A stretch of 64,000 nucleotides of DNA, taken from Rehmannia glutinosa (Eukaryota; Streptophyta; Magnoliopsida; Lamiales; Orobanchaceae). Both the position numbers and the translations under genes were made by a program. The notes under the pieces are model-generated. The model did not search any database and had not been told where the DNA came from. It saw nothing but the letters and a program-made list of their open reading frames with translations. This document shows positions 1-12,348 of the stretch, piece after piece. The DNA lies in NCBI GenBank assembly GCA_016081115.2, contig CM071924.1, positions 87,806,616 through 87,870,615 on the forward strand. The letters run 5' to 3'. Numbering within the stretch: position 1 is the first letter of the stretch; the number at the start of each line of letters is the position of its first letter.

Positions 1-1615
1 GTGCTTACGATTCCAGCACTCACCTCTAAGATACAACGACTTTTACAGTCCCTGTTAGCAACACTAGCAAAACCGGAACAACAACGAACAACAAGAGTTT
101 GAACTTTCAAGCTTTTGAAGGAAGAATGTTAATACGCTCCTATGCAAAAATGACAGATTATTATCTTAAGATTTCGTATTCATATTCATCTGCATGGGAT
201 TCAATAATATAGGCAAGCAAGTGCCCGTACAGAAAATCGCGTCTTTTGGCTAAAAAATGCACATTTGCATTGACAGACGCACCTGTTCAGGGGCGCATGA
301 CCCGACGCACGGGCTGTGTGCCTGCCCGTGCGCTGGTGCGCAAAAGTTCGGCAGGGTTACGTGTAGGCGCAAAAGTTCGGCAGGACGCACGACCTGCGTC
401 CGCCTGTGCGCGGGTCCGAACGTTTCCAGTTGGAAAATCATTTAATTAATTACAAAAATTAATTAAATATTTATTTTTAAAGATTTTTGGTCCAAAAAGA
501 ATAAGAAGCCCAAGCCCACGACTCAGCCGACCGATGGCGCGCACGCGTGCTTTGAACCAAACCCACAAGTATGTAGGTCATCACCCCTTTAAAAACTTGG
601 GTGCCCCCAAGGGTCTAAACCCATAAGTCCAACTTGGGATATATAAAGTGTGCAAACTTATCCTCATTTTCCTATGTGGGATGAAGCATCTCTCCTTCCC
701 CACATTTTCCATTTTCCATACCATTTATTTGTGTTAAGTGTCTAACTTCTAGCATTAATTTCTCATTCACCCGGAATCGGTTTTGAGAAATTCCAAATGC
801 TATTCTCATCTACTCTCTTAGTAGAATTTTTATAAATAATTTAATTCCATTTTTCACTAATGGAAACTACTTAATTATTTGGTCAAAATCGGATCGTCAC
901 CCCATTTATCAAAGATCAAATTACAACAGTAATAATACTATTTATTTAACAATGTATACATGGAAAAAATACAAATCTTCCATTTTTCGTAACTTAGGCC
1001 TTAGCATGCTTAATTGGGATAAATCATAAATGCTTATTTTTTAGACATTTTCCATGTTAATATTATTTTCTTCGTGCTGCCCCACACAAGATGAATAGCA
1101 TAAATGTAGGCGCCAAATAAGCTTGGACATGTGCTAACTCCACTTATCCTTAATTTTGCTATTTTACCTAGCTTATAATTCTTAATGATGATATACAATA
1201 TGCTTATCCTTAATTTTGTGTTTTCCCCTAATTAATAAATGTATAGTAGCAAATGATTGAACTATACTATTGAGGTTTCCAAAAAGAATGAAAAAACACA
1301 AGCAAAGAGGAAAATAAAGACAAATAATGGATGCTTATGCAAGTGACAGAAAATACAGGGGAGGAAAATGCAAATATTCATTTTTCCATGATCAATTTTC
1401 CTCAGAGTCTGGAGCCTACCCCCAGAGATCCACTCAGATCAAGGCACGTTAAGATCAAAATAAGACTTTATTCGCAGAAATACCTTCGATCAAGGCTATT
1501 TTGGTAATTTCACAAAGAACCAATACCATTTTATGCCACAACTCCCAACCGAAACAGTCTTTTTTCATTCAGTCCGCCACAGCACAGGTCTTCAAACGCA
1601 GTCTTTGTCCACCCA
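1..1615. other. Intergenic DNA upstream of PSAT1-like gene
   Basis: No convincing gene is visible. Positions about 265-425 form a short GC-rich island in otherwise AT-rich DNA, with the phrase CGCAAAAGTTCGGCAGG present twice (near 340 and 369). The stretch from about 590 to 800 contains GGGATATATAAAGTG and looks like a promoter or decayed LTR remnant, but no second LTR or target duplication was found. The last 150 bases before 1616 should hold the PSAT1 5' leader; no strong TATA box is obvious there. The small open frames at 246-449 overlap on both strands and are probably by-products of the GC-rich island. Confidence 0.5.
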
Positions 1616-4600
1616 ATGAGAGGATGCCACGCCACACTACTCGCTGCTTCCTTGCTCCTCCTCCTGATACCGGCGGCTCATGGCGGCGGCGGAGAGGACA
1701 CCGGAAAACTTGAGAAACTTTCGGGGATAATAATACCAGGCTTCGCTTCCACTCAGCTAAGAGCGTGGTCGATTTTAGACTGTCCTTACTCTCCTCTCGA
1801 TTTCAATCCCCTCGATTTAGTCTGGCTCGACACCACCAAAGTTTGTCATCATTTTATACAATTTTTAATCCGTTACAGTTTTGAGTTTTTTTGGTTACGG
1901 CATTTTTTTGCTGAATTGTGACCTGGAATGAGTAATATGTGTGATTGTTGTTGACAAGCCAAATCAAATATTTTCTTAGTGCATTAGCTATCAATTAGTC
2001 AATTTATTTGCTTCGGATTCAATTTGAGAATTTTGTTACTACGAACTGTCAGAGATTATATTTAATAAGAGTAAACAATTAGGATGTGGTTTCTAGCCAT
2101 GCTGAACTCGGAGATGGACTGATGAAATGCTGATGAAGTGATTTTTTTTTCTTAAAAAAGCAATTTTGATATTAAAATCATATCAATTTTTGGAACTGGG
2201 TTCTTATTAACATAAGTTATCTATTTTTATCATTAACGGTTTGGTGTGTATGTATGTTGTGATTCTTATTGGCGTTTAATCTTTTTCTTATACTGTTTGA
2301 TGGAATGAGCGTGTTGTTTTCAGCTTCTGTCTGCCGTGAATTGCTGGCTAAAGTGTATGTTGTTAGATCCTTACAACCAAACAGATCATCCTGAGTGCAA
2401 ATCACGCCCTGATAGTGGTCTTTCTGCTATTACAGAGCTTGATCCAGGCTACATTACGGGTATGCTTTTGGAGAATTATGTATGTGGTATCTTTACTTCT
2501 ACTAAAGGCATGGTTAAGAAGAAACTTTATGAAAAATGTTTCTCAAGAACTACAGTCCTGTTACTTATTTCTATTGATTTCGTTGGTTGAAAAGCTGTGC
2601 TGTGAGTCTATGCTGATGATTCACGTTGGAGATATTATCATGCAAAGTGTCTAGCTTTTATCCTTGAAATCTTCATAGTAGTCATAAATGACAATTTTCC
2701 AATTTCTTGAATATTTTTCTGGTGATTGACATGATTGGTGCATTGCATAAGTTGACAGCATGCATACTTGTGTCTGCAGGTCCTCTTTCTTCAGTGTGGA
2801 AAGAATGGGTTAAGTGGTGCATTGAATTTGGAATTGAGGCTAATGCTATAATTGCAGTTCCCTATGACTGGAGACTGTCACCTGCCAAACTTGAGGAGCG
2901 AGATCTTTATTTTCATAAACTAAAGTATTCACCTTCCCCATCTCTTGTGCATTTTCATTAGCAGATGATCTAATTTTCCAGTTTTCCAATTACAACTTCT
3001 GGCCACTAATTTTGCCAACAACTTATGCAAACAAGCCCTCAGATAAAAAATAATAATAATTAAATTATTAAAGAAAACCTTGAAATACACTGTGAGAAAT
3101 AATTTGAGATGGCAAAATTATGTTTAATATATTTGGAATTGTTGCCTCTTTATTCTCTTCTTGCAATTTAAGGTAATTTGCATCACAAAACAGATGTAGG
3201 GTGCACATGGACCTTGGTTAGAATTTAGTGTCTTATCATTTTCTCTCACTTTTGCTCTCTGTGTGTGGGTGTGTATATGTGTGTAAAATATCTGTCTGCC
3301 TTTTATCTTATTCTTCTTCTTGATATTGAAGCGTGTTTGCTGGTTGGAAATGGTTGACTTCTTCTTTATCAAGGTAAACTACTGAGAAACATAAAATATG
3401 TCGTGCCTTGATATTTGCAGGCTTACTTTTGAAACTGCTCTTAAGCTTCGTGGTGGGCCGTCAATAGTTTTTGCCCACTCATTGGGCAACAATGTATTCA
3501 GATACTTCTTGGAGTGGTTGAAATTAGAAATTGCCCCTAAAATGTATATCAAATGGCTAGATGAGCACATTCATGCCTACTTTGCCGTTGGTATGCTTGT
3601 TAACTTTTTCGATTAATAGATCAACATTTTTAATTATACTTCTTACTCTTACTTGAACTTTTCTTTTGATTGGCTTCAGGAGCTCCTCTTCTTGGAGCAA
3701 TTGAGACTGTTAAAGCAACATTATCAGGATTTACATTTGGTCTCCTGTTTCTGAGGTATTATATTATCTCCACAAACTCAAATTACTGTATGTGCGATAC
3801 CTTAGTTTAATGCAAAAATGCTTGGCATACTTGTCTCATCTGTGAATTTAACACATTCAAAGCCTAAATTTCTTGGTTCCCTATTTTATCACTGTTGTAT
3901 GCTCCTCTCAGCAGTTCCAGGATTTAAGGAGGGGATGAATGTGGCATTACATGTTTCATAAATAAACAACCTGTTCGATCATGAACTTCAACAATCTCCC
4001 TTGTGTAGTAACTTCCTAATCTTAGAATTAGGTTTGGTGCAGTTTGTCTTTTGTGTGCACCTTTGCTCCACTGAAATACTAAAAAGTTGTTTTTTGATTT
4101 AGACTATTGTTCTTCTCTAGGCTACGTTGGAAGTATGGAACTGGAAGGGTAGGAGGTAGATGCCCATGATTTGACCCATTTTACTTTGTGTACCTGCATT
4201 AACTCCTTTTATAAAAATATTTGGCAAGTCATCAGGGAACAGCTCGATTGATGTTCAACTCATTTGGCTCTTCATTATGGATGTTGCCATTTTCAAAACA
4301 TTGTCGAGCAGAGAACGTATACTTGAAACATTTCTCTGATAGAAGCAACAAGGGGCATCTTGTTTACGTTTGTGATGACCATGAGTTTCAAGCAAACTAT
4401 TCTGGTTGGCCAACGAACATAGTCAGTATTGAAATTCCATCAATCCGAGGTATAGTATGCAGTCTTATATGCACTATTCAGTTTCAATGATTTACTATGT
4501 GTTGCTTGAAATGTGTACTGGAGCATGCTAATGTCTGCCTTGGCAGGAGATGAAGCTTATCCTTCATTCATAGGAGCAGCGAAGGTCAATGTGTCTGACT

Positions 4601-7600
4601 TGGAATATGGATTTCCAACTCAATTATCCTTTTCTGCCCGTGAAGTCTCAGATGGAACCTTTTTCAGAACTATAGCTGATTATGACCCTGATAGTCAAAG
4701 AGTCTTGTACCAATTAGAAGAGTAAGTTGTCTCTCGCCACTAATGCTATGCTTATTCTGTGCTTTAACTTCAGAATATTTCTTCAATAAGCGAGGGACTT
4801 CCGTTATGGTCATCGAGATGCAACCTGCATTCTACATAAATGCAAGAGATTTCTATTATCCACTGCAATCTTTATTCCCCTCCTGCATTTAACAATGTTT
4901 AGTTATGCAAATTCCCATATAAGACTTGTAGAGTACCAATAGCTTGATCTGATTAGATTCTTTTTATCTTAATTGACGCAAATAGAAGATTTAATCACTT
5001 GTAAAATCAAGAGAGACATTAGGTGCATACGACAAGATGACTTCACACTCGTAACAACAAGAGACATCTTTATCTCATTGCATAATTAACTGTGAAACAA
5101 AAAAGCTTAACCAGGTCAATTATATACCATGGGGCTTTATTTCCAAAGCATTCTGTTGCTAATCTCTGTTCTATTTCAGGTCATATCATGGCGATCCTGT
5201 TCTAAATCCTTTAACACCGTAGGATAGACCACCTCTGAAGAACATCTTTTGCATTTATGGAATAGATTCAAAAACTGAAACTGAGGTATTTTGGTGGTTC
5301 TCTGCAAATTTTTGCAGTTTATTCTAGAATTGGTCATTCTTACAAAGGGCCCGATTATATTTCCAATTTTTATTGATGATGACTGGTGTTCATGACATTT
5401 GACCAAACAGGTCGGTTACTATTTTGCTCCAAGTGGGAAGCCCTATCCTGATAACTGGATAGTAACTGATATAATATATGAGGTAGAAGGATCTTTATAT
5501 TCCAGGTGACTATTATGCACATCTGAACAACATGCAGTAAATATCAGAGGTTCTCTCATTTGAGTTGACATTTTAAACCTTAAAATTGGTTGAATCAGTC
5601 ACTCTTATGCTAAAATATTATAAACCTTTTTGATGTTGACAAGTGAATGGATGAAGTTTTTGGACATTGTAAAATGTATTGGAGAGAACATTTGGATTGT
5701 GTCGTTATTATACAAAACAAAGGTTGAAGTACTGACCTCAGAACATTTAATTCTCCGTCGCGTCATATTCATTTTGTCCATGTTAAAACCCAAAAGACTG
5801 ATTTGGCATGAGACCAAAATCTTGAACGCCTTTGGTTTAGAGTTGGCGATGATTTTAATGTGCTCTTCAGGAGCCCCTTTATTTGCTATGTTGAAGATTA
5901 TTAGGTTAACATGACTAGTGTAGGTACGACACTGTAAATATCAGACAAGTAAAGTTTGAGGAAGTGCCATCAATTCATGTTGCACTGCCTGAATCCATTT
6001 GTTTAAGGCACTCATTTGGAATTGCATTGACTAGTAGTTTTACAGAGACCTATACCTTGGTATTTAATTTTCTTGTATATCATTGAATTTAGGTCAGGAA
6101 ACCTGGTTGAAGGAAACCCTGGTGCTGCAAGTGGGGATGAGACGGTATGATGAGCATAAGAAATCAGAGAGATATTTTGTTTCATATTCTAGTCTTGAGA
6201 TTATATGGCGTTAAATGTTTATTATTTTCGTGCTCCGTTTTATTGGTGGACATCTGGTTTGTAGGTACCATACCATTCTCTTTCTTGGTGCAAGAACTGG
6301 CTAGGATCGAAAGTGAACATAACAAGGGCTCCTCAGGTGCTAATAGTTAAACTATATTATCTACATCTTTGGAATTGATACTATGTCTTTTAACTTCTGT
6401 ACTTTCTACATTACATTTTCTTCTCTTACTTGGCCTTTTTTGTTGCATTACTTTTCAATGCTTTGGTACACCTTAAGAGTCATATTTTGTCTACACTTGA
6501 AATTCATAGTAAACTTTCATATAACCAACTCTGTCCTTATTTTCTAATGAACATATTCTTTTCATTGTATCAGCATTTCTTGGACTGGTCTTTAAATCAC
6601 TGAAACGCAGAAAAGCTATTGTTACCTCTTTAAATAAATATAACGGTATTCCTGCAACTTGACATCTGTTGTTAGAAACTTTATGTAGATGACAGCAGTG
6701 TCAGAATCTTGGCTGGTTAACTAAATTAGGATGTCAGTTGCTTCAGATTTCCTCCAGTTAATCTCAAACTTATTCGCCAAAAAATAAAAATGACAGAGAT
6801 CTCCTGAATGAGAGAATTTATTTGATATATGTGGTAGTTATTTTCCTTCTAAATTTCTAATTGATTTTATGGCCCTTTTCTGCTGGTTAAAGCCAGCTCA
6901 TAAAGGTGACATCATCAAGAAAAATGTTATATATTTGGTTTTTCTCACTGGAAAGGAAATCTATTGACAACTTGCAGTCAGAACACGATGGTTCAGATGT
7001 CCAAGTGCTTTCAGATGTTGAACATCAGCCTGAAATGGATATAATTCCCCAAATGACAAGATCTCCTAGAGTGAAGTACATCACCTATTATGAAGACTCT
7101 GAAAGTCTGCCAGGAAAGAGAACAGCTGTTTGGGAGCTTGATAAAGGTAATATGATTATCTGACTTGTCACATTTTGTTATAACCAAAAAGTTGTTATAA
7201 TTTTTAATTATGTTAGAGTTTGTTGACACAAAAATTTTATCTGATAGTGAGATGCCTTGACAAAATAAACAGCATGCTTAAGTTACATATTGAGAAGGAA
7301 ATAAGTTGTTTAATGCCCAAGGGGTCATGTGCCTTTCCTTTTCCATCGATACTACTGTTATTTTAGTGGTTTGTAAAGATCAGAAATTGTCACTTTGAAT
7401 ACGAGGAAAGTGGAGTTCCTTGGAAGTAAAAGGAAAAATTTCCTAAAAATGATTATGACATTGCAGCTGGCAAAATACAGAGACCTAAGGTTTGATTTGA
7501 ATATTACAAGGTTCTCAAGTGTCCTTTTCTGTTTTATAATCGTTGGAGGATCTAAGATTCCATTCTTCTACGCTGAAGCGACGGTAATGTGGACTGGAAA

Positions 7601-8378
7601 CTTAAAATACTCTTTAGCATTACATTCATAGTCACTTGATTGATCATAGATCTTTTAAAAAATTGAAGCACCACACATTTTTTTTTCTCCACACATTGGT
7701 GAAGAAGTTAGTATTTCATTGTTTCACATACATCTTATAATATTATATGTTTGCTATTGAATTTTCGTGCTGCATGAGTGAATTTTAGATTAAAAAAAAT
7801 GATCCTCTTTTTGAACTCAGGACTAAAACTATGCGCATCCATCTCAGCAATTTCCTATATTTTCATCACTTGATCAGATTATCTCATTTGCAGCGAATCA
7901 CAGGAACATTGTCAGATCTTCAGTATTAATGCGGGAACTGTGGCTTGAGATGTGGCATGATATTCATCCAGACAAAAAATCCAAATTTGTTACGAAAGGT
8001 TAAAATCATTTTCTTTTGTTGTTACCACCAGTGTCATTATCACCATCTTATTTTTCCGCCCTTGTTTTTTTTTTTCAAAAACAGCTACTCGTGGACCTCT
8101 GAGGGATGAAGACTGCTATTGGGATTATGGAAAAGCTCGATGCGCATGGCCCGAGCATTGTGAATACAGGTCTAATTCTTTTCCTCTTGAAAATAATCTT
8201 TCTCCTGAAAAATACTAAGGAGAAGATGTGAAACGTCCTCCAGAATGTCCATCTGTGTGCATGACTGCTGATTGCATTATGACCATGATCATGTAGATAT
8301 CTTTTTGGGGATGTTCATCTAGGCCAGAGCTGCAGAATAAAGAATTCTTCGGCTGACCTGTTGTTGCATTATGTATAA
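1616..8378 (+). CDS. PSAT1: Phospholipid:sterol acyltransferase (PSAT1-like), 15 exons, reading frame broken
   Basis: PSAT moves an acyl group from phospholipids to sterols to make steryl esters at ER membranes; it belongs to the LCAT/PDAT lipase-like family. Exons by GT-AG borders and frame: 1616-1840, 2324-2459, 2780-2924, 3421-3590, 3680-3755, 4236-4449, 4547-4721, 5180-5285, 5411-5505, 6093-6144, 6265-6336, 6978-7146, 7894-7998, 8085-8169, 8297-8378. Repaired length would be 635 aa, close to the about 630 aa of Arabidopsis PSAT1. The N-terminus is a hydrophobic signal-like segment (residues about 6-23). The expected triad is Ser189 in AHSLG, Asp463 in GDETVP and His492 in SEHDGSD. Two lesions: exon 5 is one base short near 3738-3746 (codon about 246), and 5220-5222 is TAG where the family has Trp (codon 395), before the Asp and His. 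It is either a pseudogene or carries sequence errors. The family call is firm; function is doubtful. Confidence 0.9.
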
Positions 8379-8960
8379 ACGGCAAATATGTTCTCAAGGT
8401 GAGTTTAAGTTTCAAGTTGCAAAAATATTGAAGGCATGTGCTGCTTAGTGGTTATAGAATGGAACAACCAATGAAATTTTGACTCCGAGTGGGAATGGGA
8501 TTCTTTGAACATATTCACTAAAAAATTTAGGGTTAATTACAAAAAAAAAAAAATACCCTTGAGATTTAGACTAATTACAAAAAACCCAGCTATCTTTCAA
8601 AATTACAAATACCCCTTCAAGTTTGTTTCTATTTTATAAATTACACGCTCAATAGGGGGTGTTTGTAATACCTTAAGGAGGTAATGTTATTTTAAAAGAT
8701 AACTGGGTTTTTTTTGTAACTAGACCAAAACTCAAGGGTAGTTTTTGTAATTATCCCAAAAAATTATGATGATAGTTGAAAGTTGAAGTTGAAATAAAGA
8801 TATAGGAACATCCTTTAGCTGATCACTTGTTTGATTAGCTTCTACAGTCTTTAAGCTCTTCTGATCTTTTTATTTCAGTTGTGCCACGTGAAAAAGTAAG
8901 CGGATAAGCCCTCTAACAGCTTGTGGAGCTCTTTGTACACCATGCATCTGAGTAAGTTTG
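8379..8960 (+). other. Probable spliced 3' UTR of PSAT1-like gene
   Basis: Twenty bases after the stop codon there is a consensus donor, AAG then GTGAGT at 8399-8404. A pyrimidine-rich acceptor ending TTTATTTCAG lies at 8869-8878, and another donor-like GTAAGT begins at 8952. This suggests one or more introns in the 3' UTR. The candidate first intron holds a Mutator-like MITE (8531-8758). This is inferred from splice signals only; no transcript was available. Confidence 0.35.
8531..8758. mobile_element. Mutator-like foldback MITE, family GGGATAATTAC, copy 1
   Basis: The element begins GGGTTAATTAC and ends GTAATTATCCC, and its two halves are inverted repeats of each other. Each arm repeats an ATTACAAAAA / ACCCTTGAG module. 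Flanks AAAAATTTA and AAAAAATTA form a near-perfect 9-bp duplication, as expected for Mutator-type elements. It sits in the probable 3' UTR intron of the PSAT1-like gene. Confidence 0.7.
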
Positions 8961-9644
8961 CTCTTTTATACTCCTTTGCTTGGTATGAACATTTCGCGGT
9001 TAAAAGTAATAACTACCCTGAAATAGGACGCGGGTGTGCACACACAAATCGTTTCTAATGTTTCGTTAATAGTAGTTAAGCAGTCGACATTTACAAAGGG
9101 CTGTATTAGTAGTTGATATACACTAAGGAGATCTCTCATCAGTGCAGAAATGTGGTAAAAAATGTCAGCCTGTTGAAACACATGCAGCACCAGGATCAGC
9201 CTGCAGATTTTGCCAAATGTTTACATTTGAACAACTGAAAAAATGCTTGTATATTGTGTAAGAAATTTTTACCTACCTATAATTAAACATCTCAGGAAAA
9301 CAATTTTGCAGCATCTCATGTACCACATGTAAATGCGATTATTATATTTAGAGCATTGATAAATACTTGAGTGCAGATTTCGGTGAATGTTGTTTCACGC
9401 TTTTGGTTTTGGTGGTTCTTTCAGTAAAGAACAGTGCTTTACCCATTACTTTTCAACTTTTCTTTTTGCCAGTCCAATTTTAATAAGAACTATTGCAATC
9501 AGTTCACTTTGATAAGTCTCGATTAAATATTTACCATATTAAATGGAGGCTTAGAGAAAAAGTTAGCCAATGTATATAAAGACACTTTCCTTGACAATTT
9601 CACATGTCAATGTATGTCATTAAAGTATAATTTGCAAAAACTTG

Positions 9645-9845
9645 TATATAAGGCCGCACGACGATGTGACGGGTGATGCTTTTAGTGTAAAGTGATACAT
9701 TGTTTGAATACACTAAAATTAAGTGTATAAGTGTATTGACAATGTATTATTTTTTACATCGAAAGTATCATATTTTACACTAAAAGTATCACTTTTTTTC
9801 AGAAAGTGCTACCCGTAAATCGTAGTGCGATCGTCTTACAAGAGA
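9645..9845. mobile_element. Small foldback element (MITE-like)
   Basis: The left end reads AAGGCCGCACGACGATGTGACGGGT. The right end, read on the other strand, starts GTAAGACGATCGCACTACGATTTACGGGT, so the ends are imperfect inverted repeats. The inner parts also pair (TTAGTGTAAAGTGATAC with GTATCACTTTT). No clear target duplication was found, so the superfamily is not assigned. Confidence 0.5.
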
Positions 9846-10052
9846 TCTACTCATTATAATTTTACTTCAATTATAATATCCGAATGGATAGCATCTCTGT
9901 ATCTTTAATGTGGTCAACCTTTGGTAAAAAATGCTGTCATCTGGATTTTTAGGAATAACCCAAAGCGAAATTTGCATAGATCACTCGTAAGATTTTATTG
10001 AAAGAGAAATCTGAACTTTTTTTTTTTTTTGAAAACAAAAGGAGAACTTTCA

Positions 10053-10574
10053 TTAATAAAGTAGATCGAACTGCAATTCGTTACAGATAAAGAGGGGAGG
10101 ATTATCTCGCCACTCTTTGACATCAGACGTAGAATACGATGCTCTAGCTAACACATGAGCAACACTATTCGTTGATCTCTCAAAAAAAGAACAAGACACA
10201 TTTGGAAGGTACTCCAACAAATTCCTACACTCCATGATAACATCCGAAAAATACGAGTTGTCCATTAATTTGCCTCTTAATACTTTGATCACCAAAAGTG
10301 AATTCGTCTCCAACGAAACATTAGCATTACTCCAATATTCTTTCAACCAACTCAAAGCCTCTCTTATCCCTATTGCTTCAGCCATTTCAGCCACCATATG
10401 CCCAAGACAAGAATGTTTTAGAAGAATGAAGTTTCCTTTCCCCGTAACCGCAATGTTAGAGATATCATGTAGAGCGGTTGTTGAAATCAACTCCATTCCA
10501 ATATTAACTGTCGCACCCTTTGTTCCACCTATTCCGCACGAAACCGTCCCTCGATGTGTGTCTCTTCCCTTCAC
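10053..10574 (-). pseudogene. LINE RNase H-like (RVT_3) domain remnant
   Basis: The 173-residue frame resembles the C-terminal RNase H-like domain of plant L1-type LINE polyproteins. Visible landmarks are a Glu-bearing helix (EMAEAIGIREAL), a second catalytic-position motif reading ETNSL where ETDSL is usual, and the closing motif RSTNSVAHVLARA. The usual N-terminal strand with the first Asp (K-N-D type) is absent because the upstream part of ORF2 has been deleted. The predicted start is GTG and is unlikely to be a real initiation codon. It is a fragment inside the 1.16-kb insertion, not a functional gene. Confidence 0.75.
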
Positions 10575-10581
10575 GTGGTCA

Positions 10582-10701
10582 TCAGTTACCTGACTGAGCT
10601 TCTTGCGAGACGAGAGCCTTTAACCATGATCCATACGCATGCTCCGTAGAAATGGTAGGATTATTGAAAAGTTCATCTATAGTTTGGTTGACTTCCGACA
10701 T
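10582..10701 (-). pseudogene. Short LINE ORF1-like N-terminal peptide
   Basis: An ATG at 10701-10699 opens a 39-residue frame beginning MSEVNQTIDELF and containing AYGSWLKA. The aromatic-G-x-W-L motif recalls the gag-like ORF1 of plant L1 elements. It ends in TGA at 10584-10582, just after a CAGTCAG/GTAACTGA sequence that resembles a splice donor. The RNase H frame starts almost directly downstream in another frame, which marks the deletion junction. Assignment is tentative. Confidence 0.35.
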
Positions 10702-11199
10702 GATCACAAAGAACGAAAGGAAAGAAAAGAAGAAAACACACTAGAAACAAAATAAGAGAGACAACAAGACAAAAACTAAAGATCACAGACTTGTTATAAA
10801 AACAAGAACAAACATACTTGTCAGAGGACAAGACATTCCACACTTGATGTGATTAATTATATGAAATAATAGTTAAAATAAGGAAAGCTGTAAAATTTGT
10901 TGAAGTTGTGAGTATCGGGCCTCCTCCTGCACCTCAGAAACAAGAGGAGAAGAAAAAGCCCGATACAGATCCTTGAATTTAGGTTCTTTGAGCGACATAA
11001 AATTACGAGAGAGACTGAGTTTGATATGGATGATGGTATATAGGAGTTTAATTAACTAACCGAACGGCGAGTTTGTGGTTCCGGCGCCACTGGTTCATCT
11101 TCCATAACCGTTGATGCCCACACACCAGATCTGTTTATATCTGAAAAATTGTACCGAAAATTTTGGAGTGAGAAACTGTAAGAGAAATCTGAACTTAAA

Positions 11200-12348
11200 T
11201 CTTTACTATTACAACTCTAATGGATGAGAAAGGTGGGTTTTTCTTGCTTTCTAAGGGAATTTAATGCAAAATTGTCCTTTTCTTTAGTGTTGAAGTAAAA
11301 TTTGCTCTTTATTTAGCCCTATAAGTATGTTTAAATAATTGAGTTATCCTGTATTTGAAAATTTATTAATAATCAAGTTTTTTCATAACTTGGGACATAG
11401 TTACTGAGTTTATTACTGTATGTTTTTTAATTCACAGGCTACCCAATAACAAGCAACAAATTCTCTGTTATAAAAATCCCCTCATAGTCTCGTTTAATCA
11501 CCGTCTAGGCGCTAGGCCCCCCTATCCGCCTACGATTTTTTACTGATTAGGCCTGGTTATATTGTTTTTGTTTTTTTTTTGTCTTTTTTGAATCTTTTTT
11601 TTTTTTTTGCGTATATATAGGACAATTACGCTTTTTATTTTTCGCACATTTACTTACTAAATTCCAAGTATAAATAAAATACTCTTAGCCAAACATATGA
11701 TGATCAATTTGTTTATCATTGGAATATGAAGTTAGCTAGTAGCAGTAACTAGAAACTCGAAACCTAAGTTGGCTGGTATTTAATAAAGGGTCAATTACAA
11801 ATAATGTACCCTTCAAGACCTAATTACAAAAAAAACTAGCTAACTTTCAAAATTACAAAAATCACCCACAAAGTTTTATTTCATCTAACATTTAAACCCT
11901 TCATAAACAAATAACATTTCAAAACCCCCTTTCATATTTGTAAAAATATTATAGTTCACCCCTTAATTTTACCGTTGAATCAAACCTTAAAGGTACTTTC
12001 TGTAATTATGTAATAATAAAAGTTAGTTGGATTTTTTGTAATTAGGTCAAACCTCTAGGTACTTTCTGTAATTATCCCTTTAATTAATCCATAAAACACA
12101 AGGAAAAATACAAAATCAAACTTAGTACATCAATTTCACAATCGTCAATTTGAAAAAAAGAATAAAAAAAAATCTCATCCAAAAAGGTGCACACAACAAT
12201 ACCAACTGGTTTTTCATTGATCAATTTTCTGTGCGATTCAAATTAAATTGGAAAAATACAAAAAGAACAAAATTTCTACTTCCATCGCTCTTCTTTTTGG
12301 GTATTATTTTGCTCAACAGTACAAGGCATTGACAAATAGAAGTATCTA
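11200..12348. other. Gene-free interval before NPGR2-like 3' end
   Basis: AT-rich DNA with T-homopolymers near 11565-11610. Apart from the MITE at 11788-12078 nothing gene-like is supported. The frame at 12150-12332 (+) is low-complexity and overlaps what is probably the NPGR2 3' UTR. Confidence 0.5.
11788..12078. mobile_element. Mutator-like foldback MITE, family GGGATAATTAC, copy 2
   Basis: Starts GGGTCAATTACAAATAA and ends CTGTAATTATCCC, with arms that pair. The flanks TTTAATAAA and TTTAATTAA are a 9-bp duplication with one mismatch. It lies just downstream of the NPGR2-like stop codon. Confidence 0.7.

Larger units (their letters stand above)
10019..11179 (-). mobile_element. Chimeric, internally deleted LINE insertion with 17-bp target duplication
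   Basis: The sequence AAGAGAAATCTGAACTT stands at 10002-10018 and again at 11180-11196, a perfect 17-bp target duplication. A run of T at the left edge (about 10017-10031) is the poly(A) tail of an element on the - strand. The 3' part encodes a LINE-type RNase H domain (10053-10574). The 5' part carries a short ORF1-like start (10699-10701 down to a stop at 10582) and, further 5', two other short frames. The long middle, including the RT, is missing. Boundaries are well supported; the origin of the 5' segment is less clear. Confidence 0.8.

Noticed and set aside
246..449. Overlapping open frames on both strands in the GC-rich island
   Set aside because: Arg/Cys/Ala-rich, low in stop codons only because of base composition; no start context, domain or conservation clue.
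8966..9190. Open frame on the - strand after PSAT1
   Set aside because: No domain and it lies opposite the probable 3' UTR.
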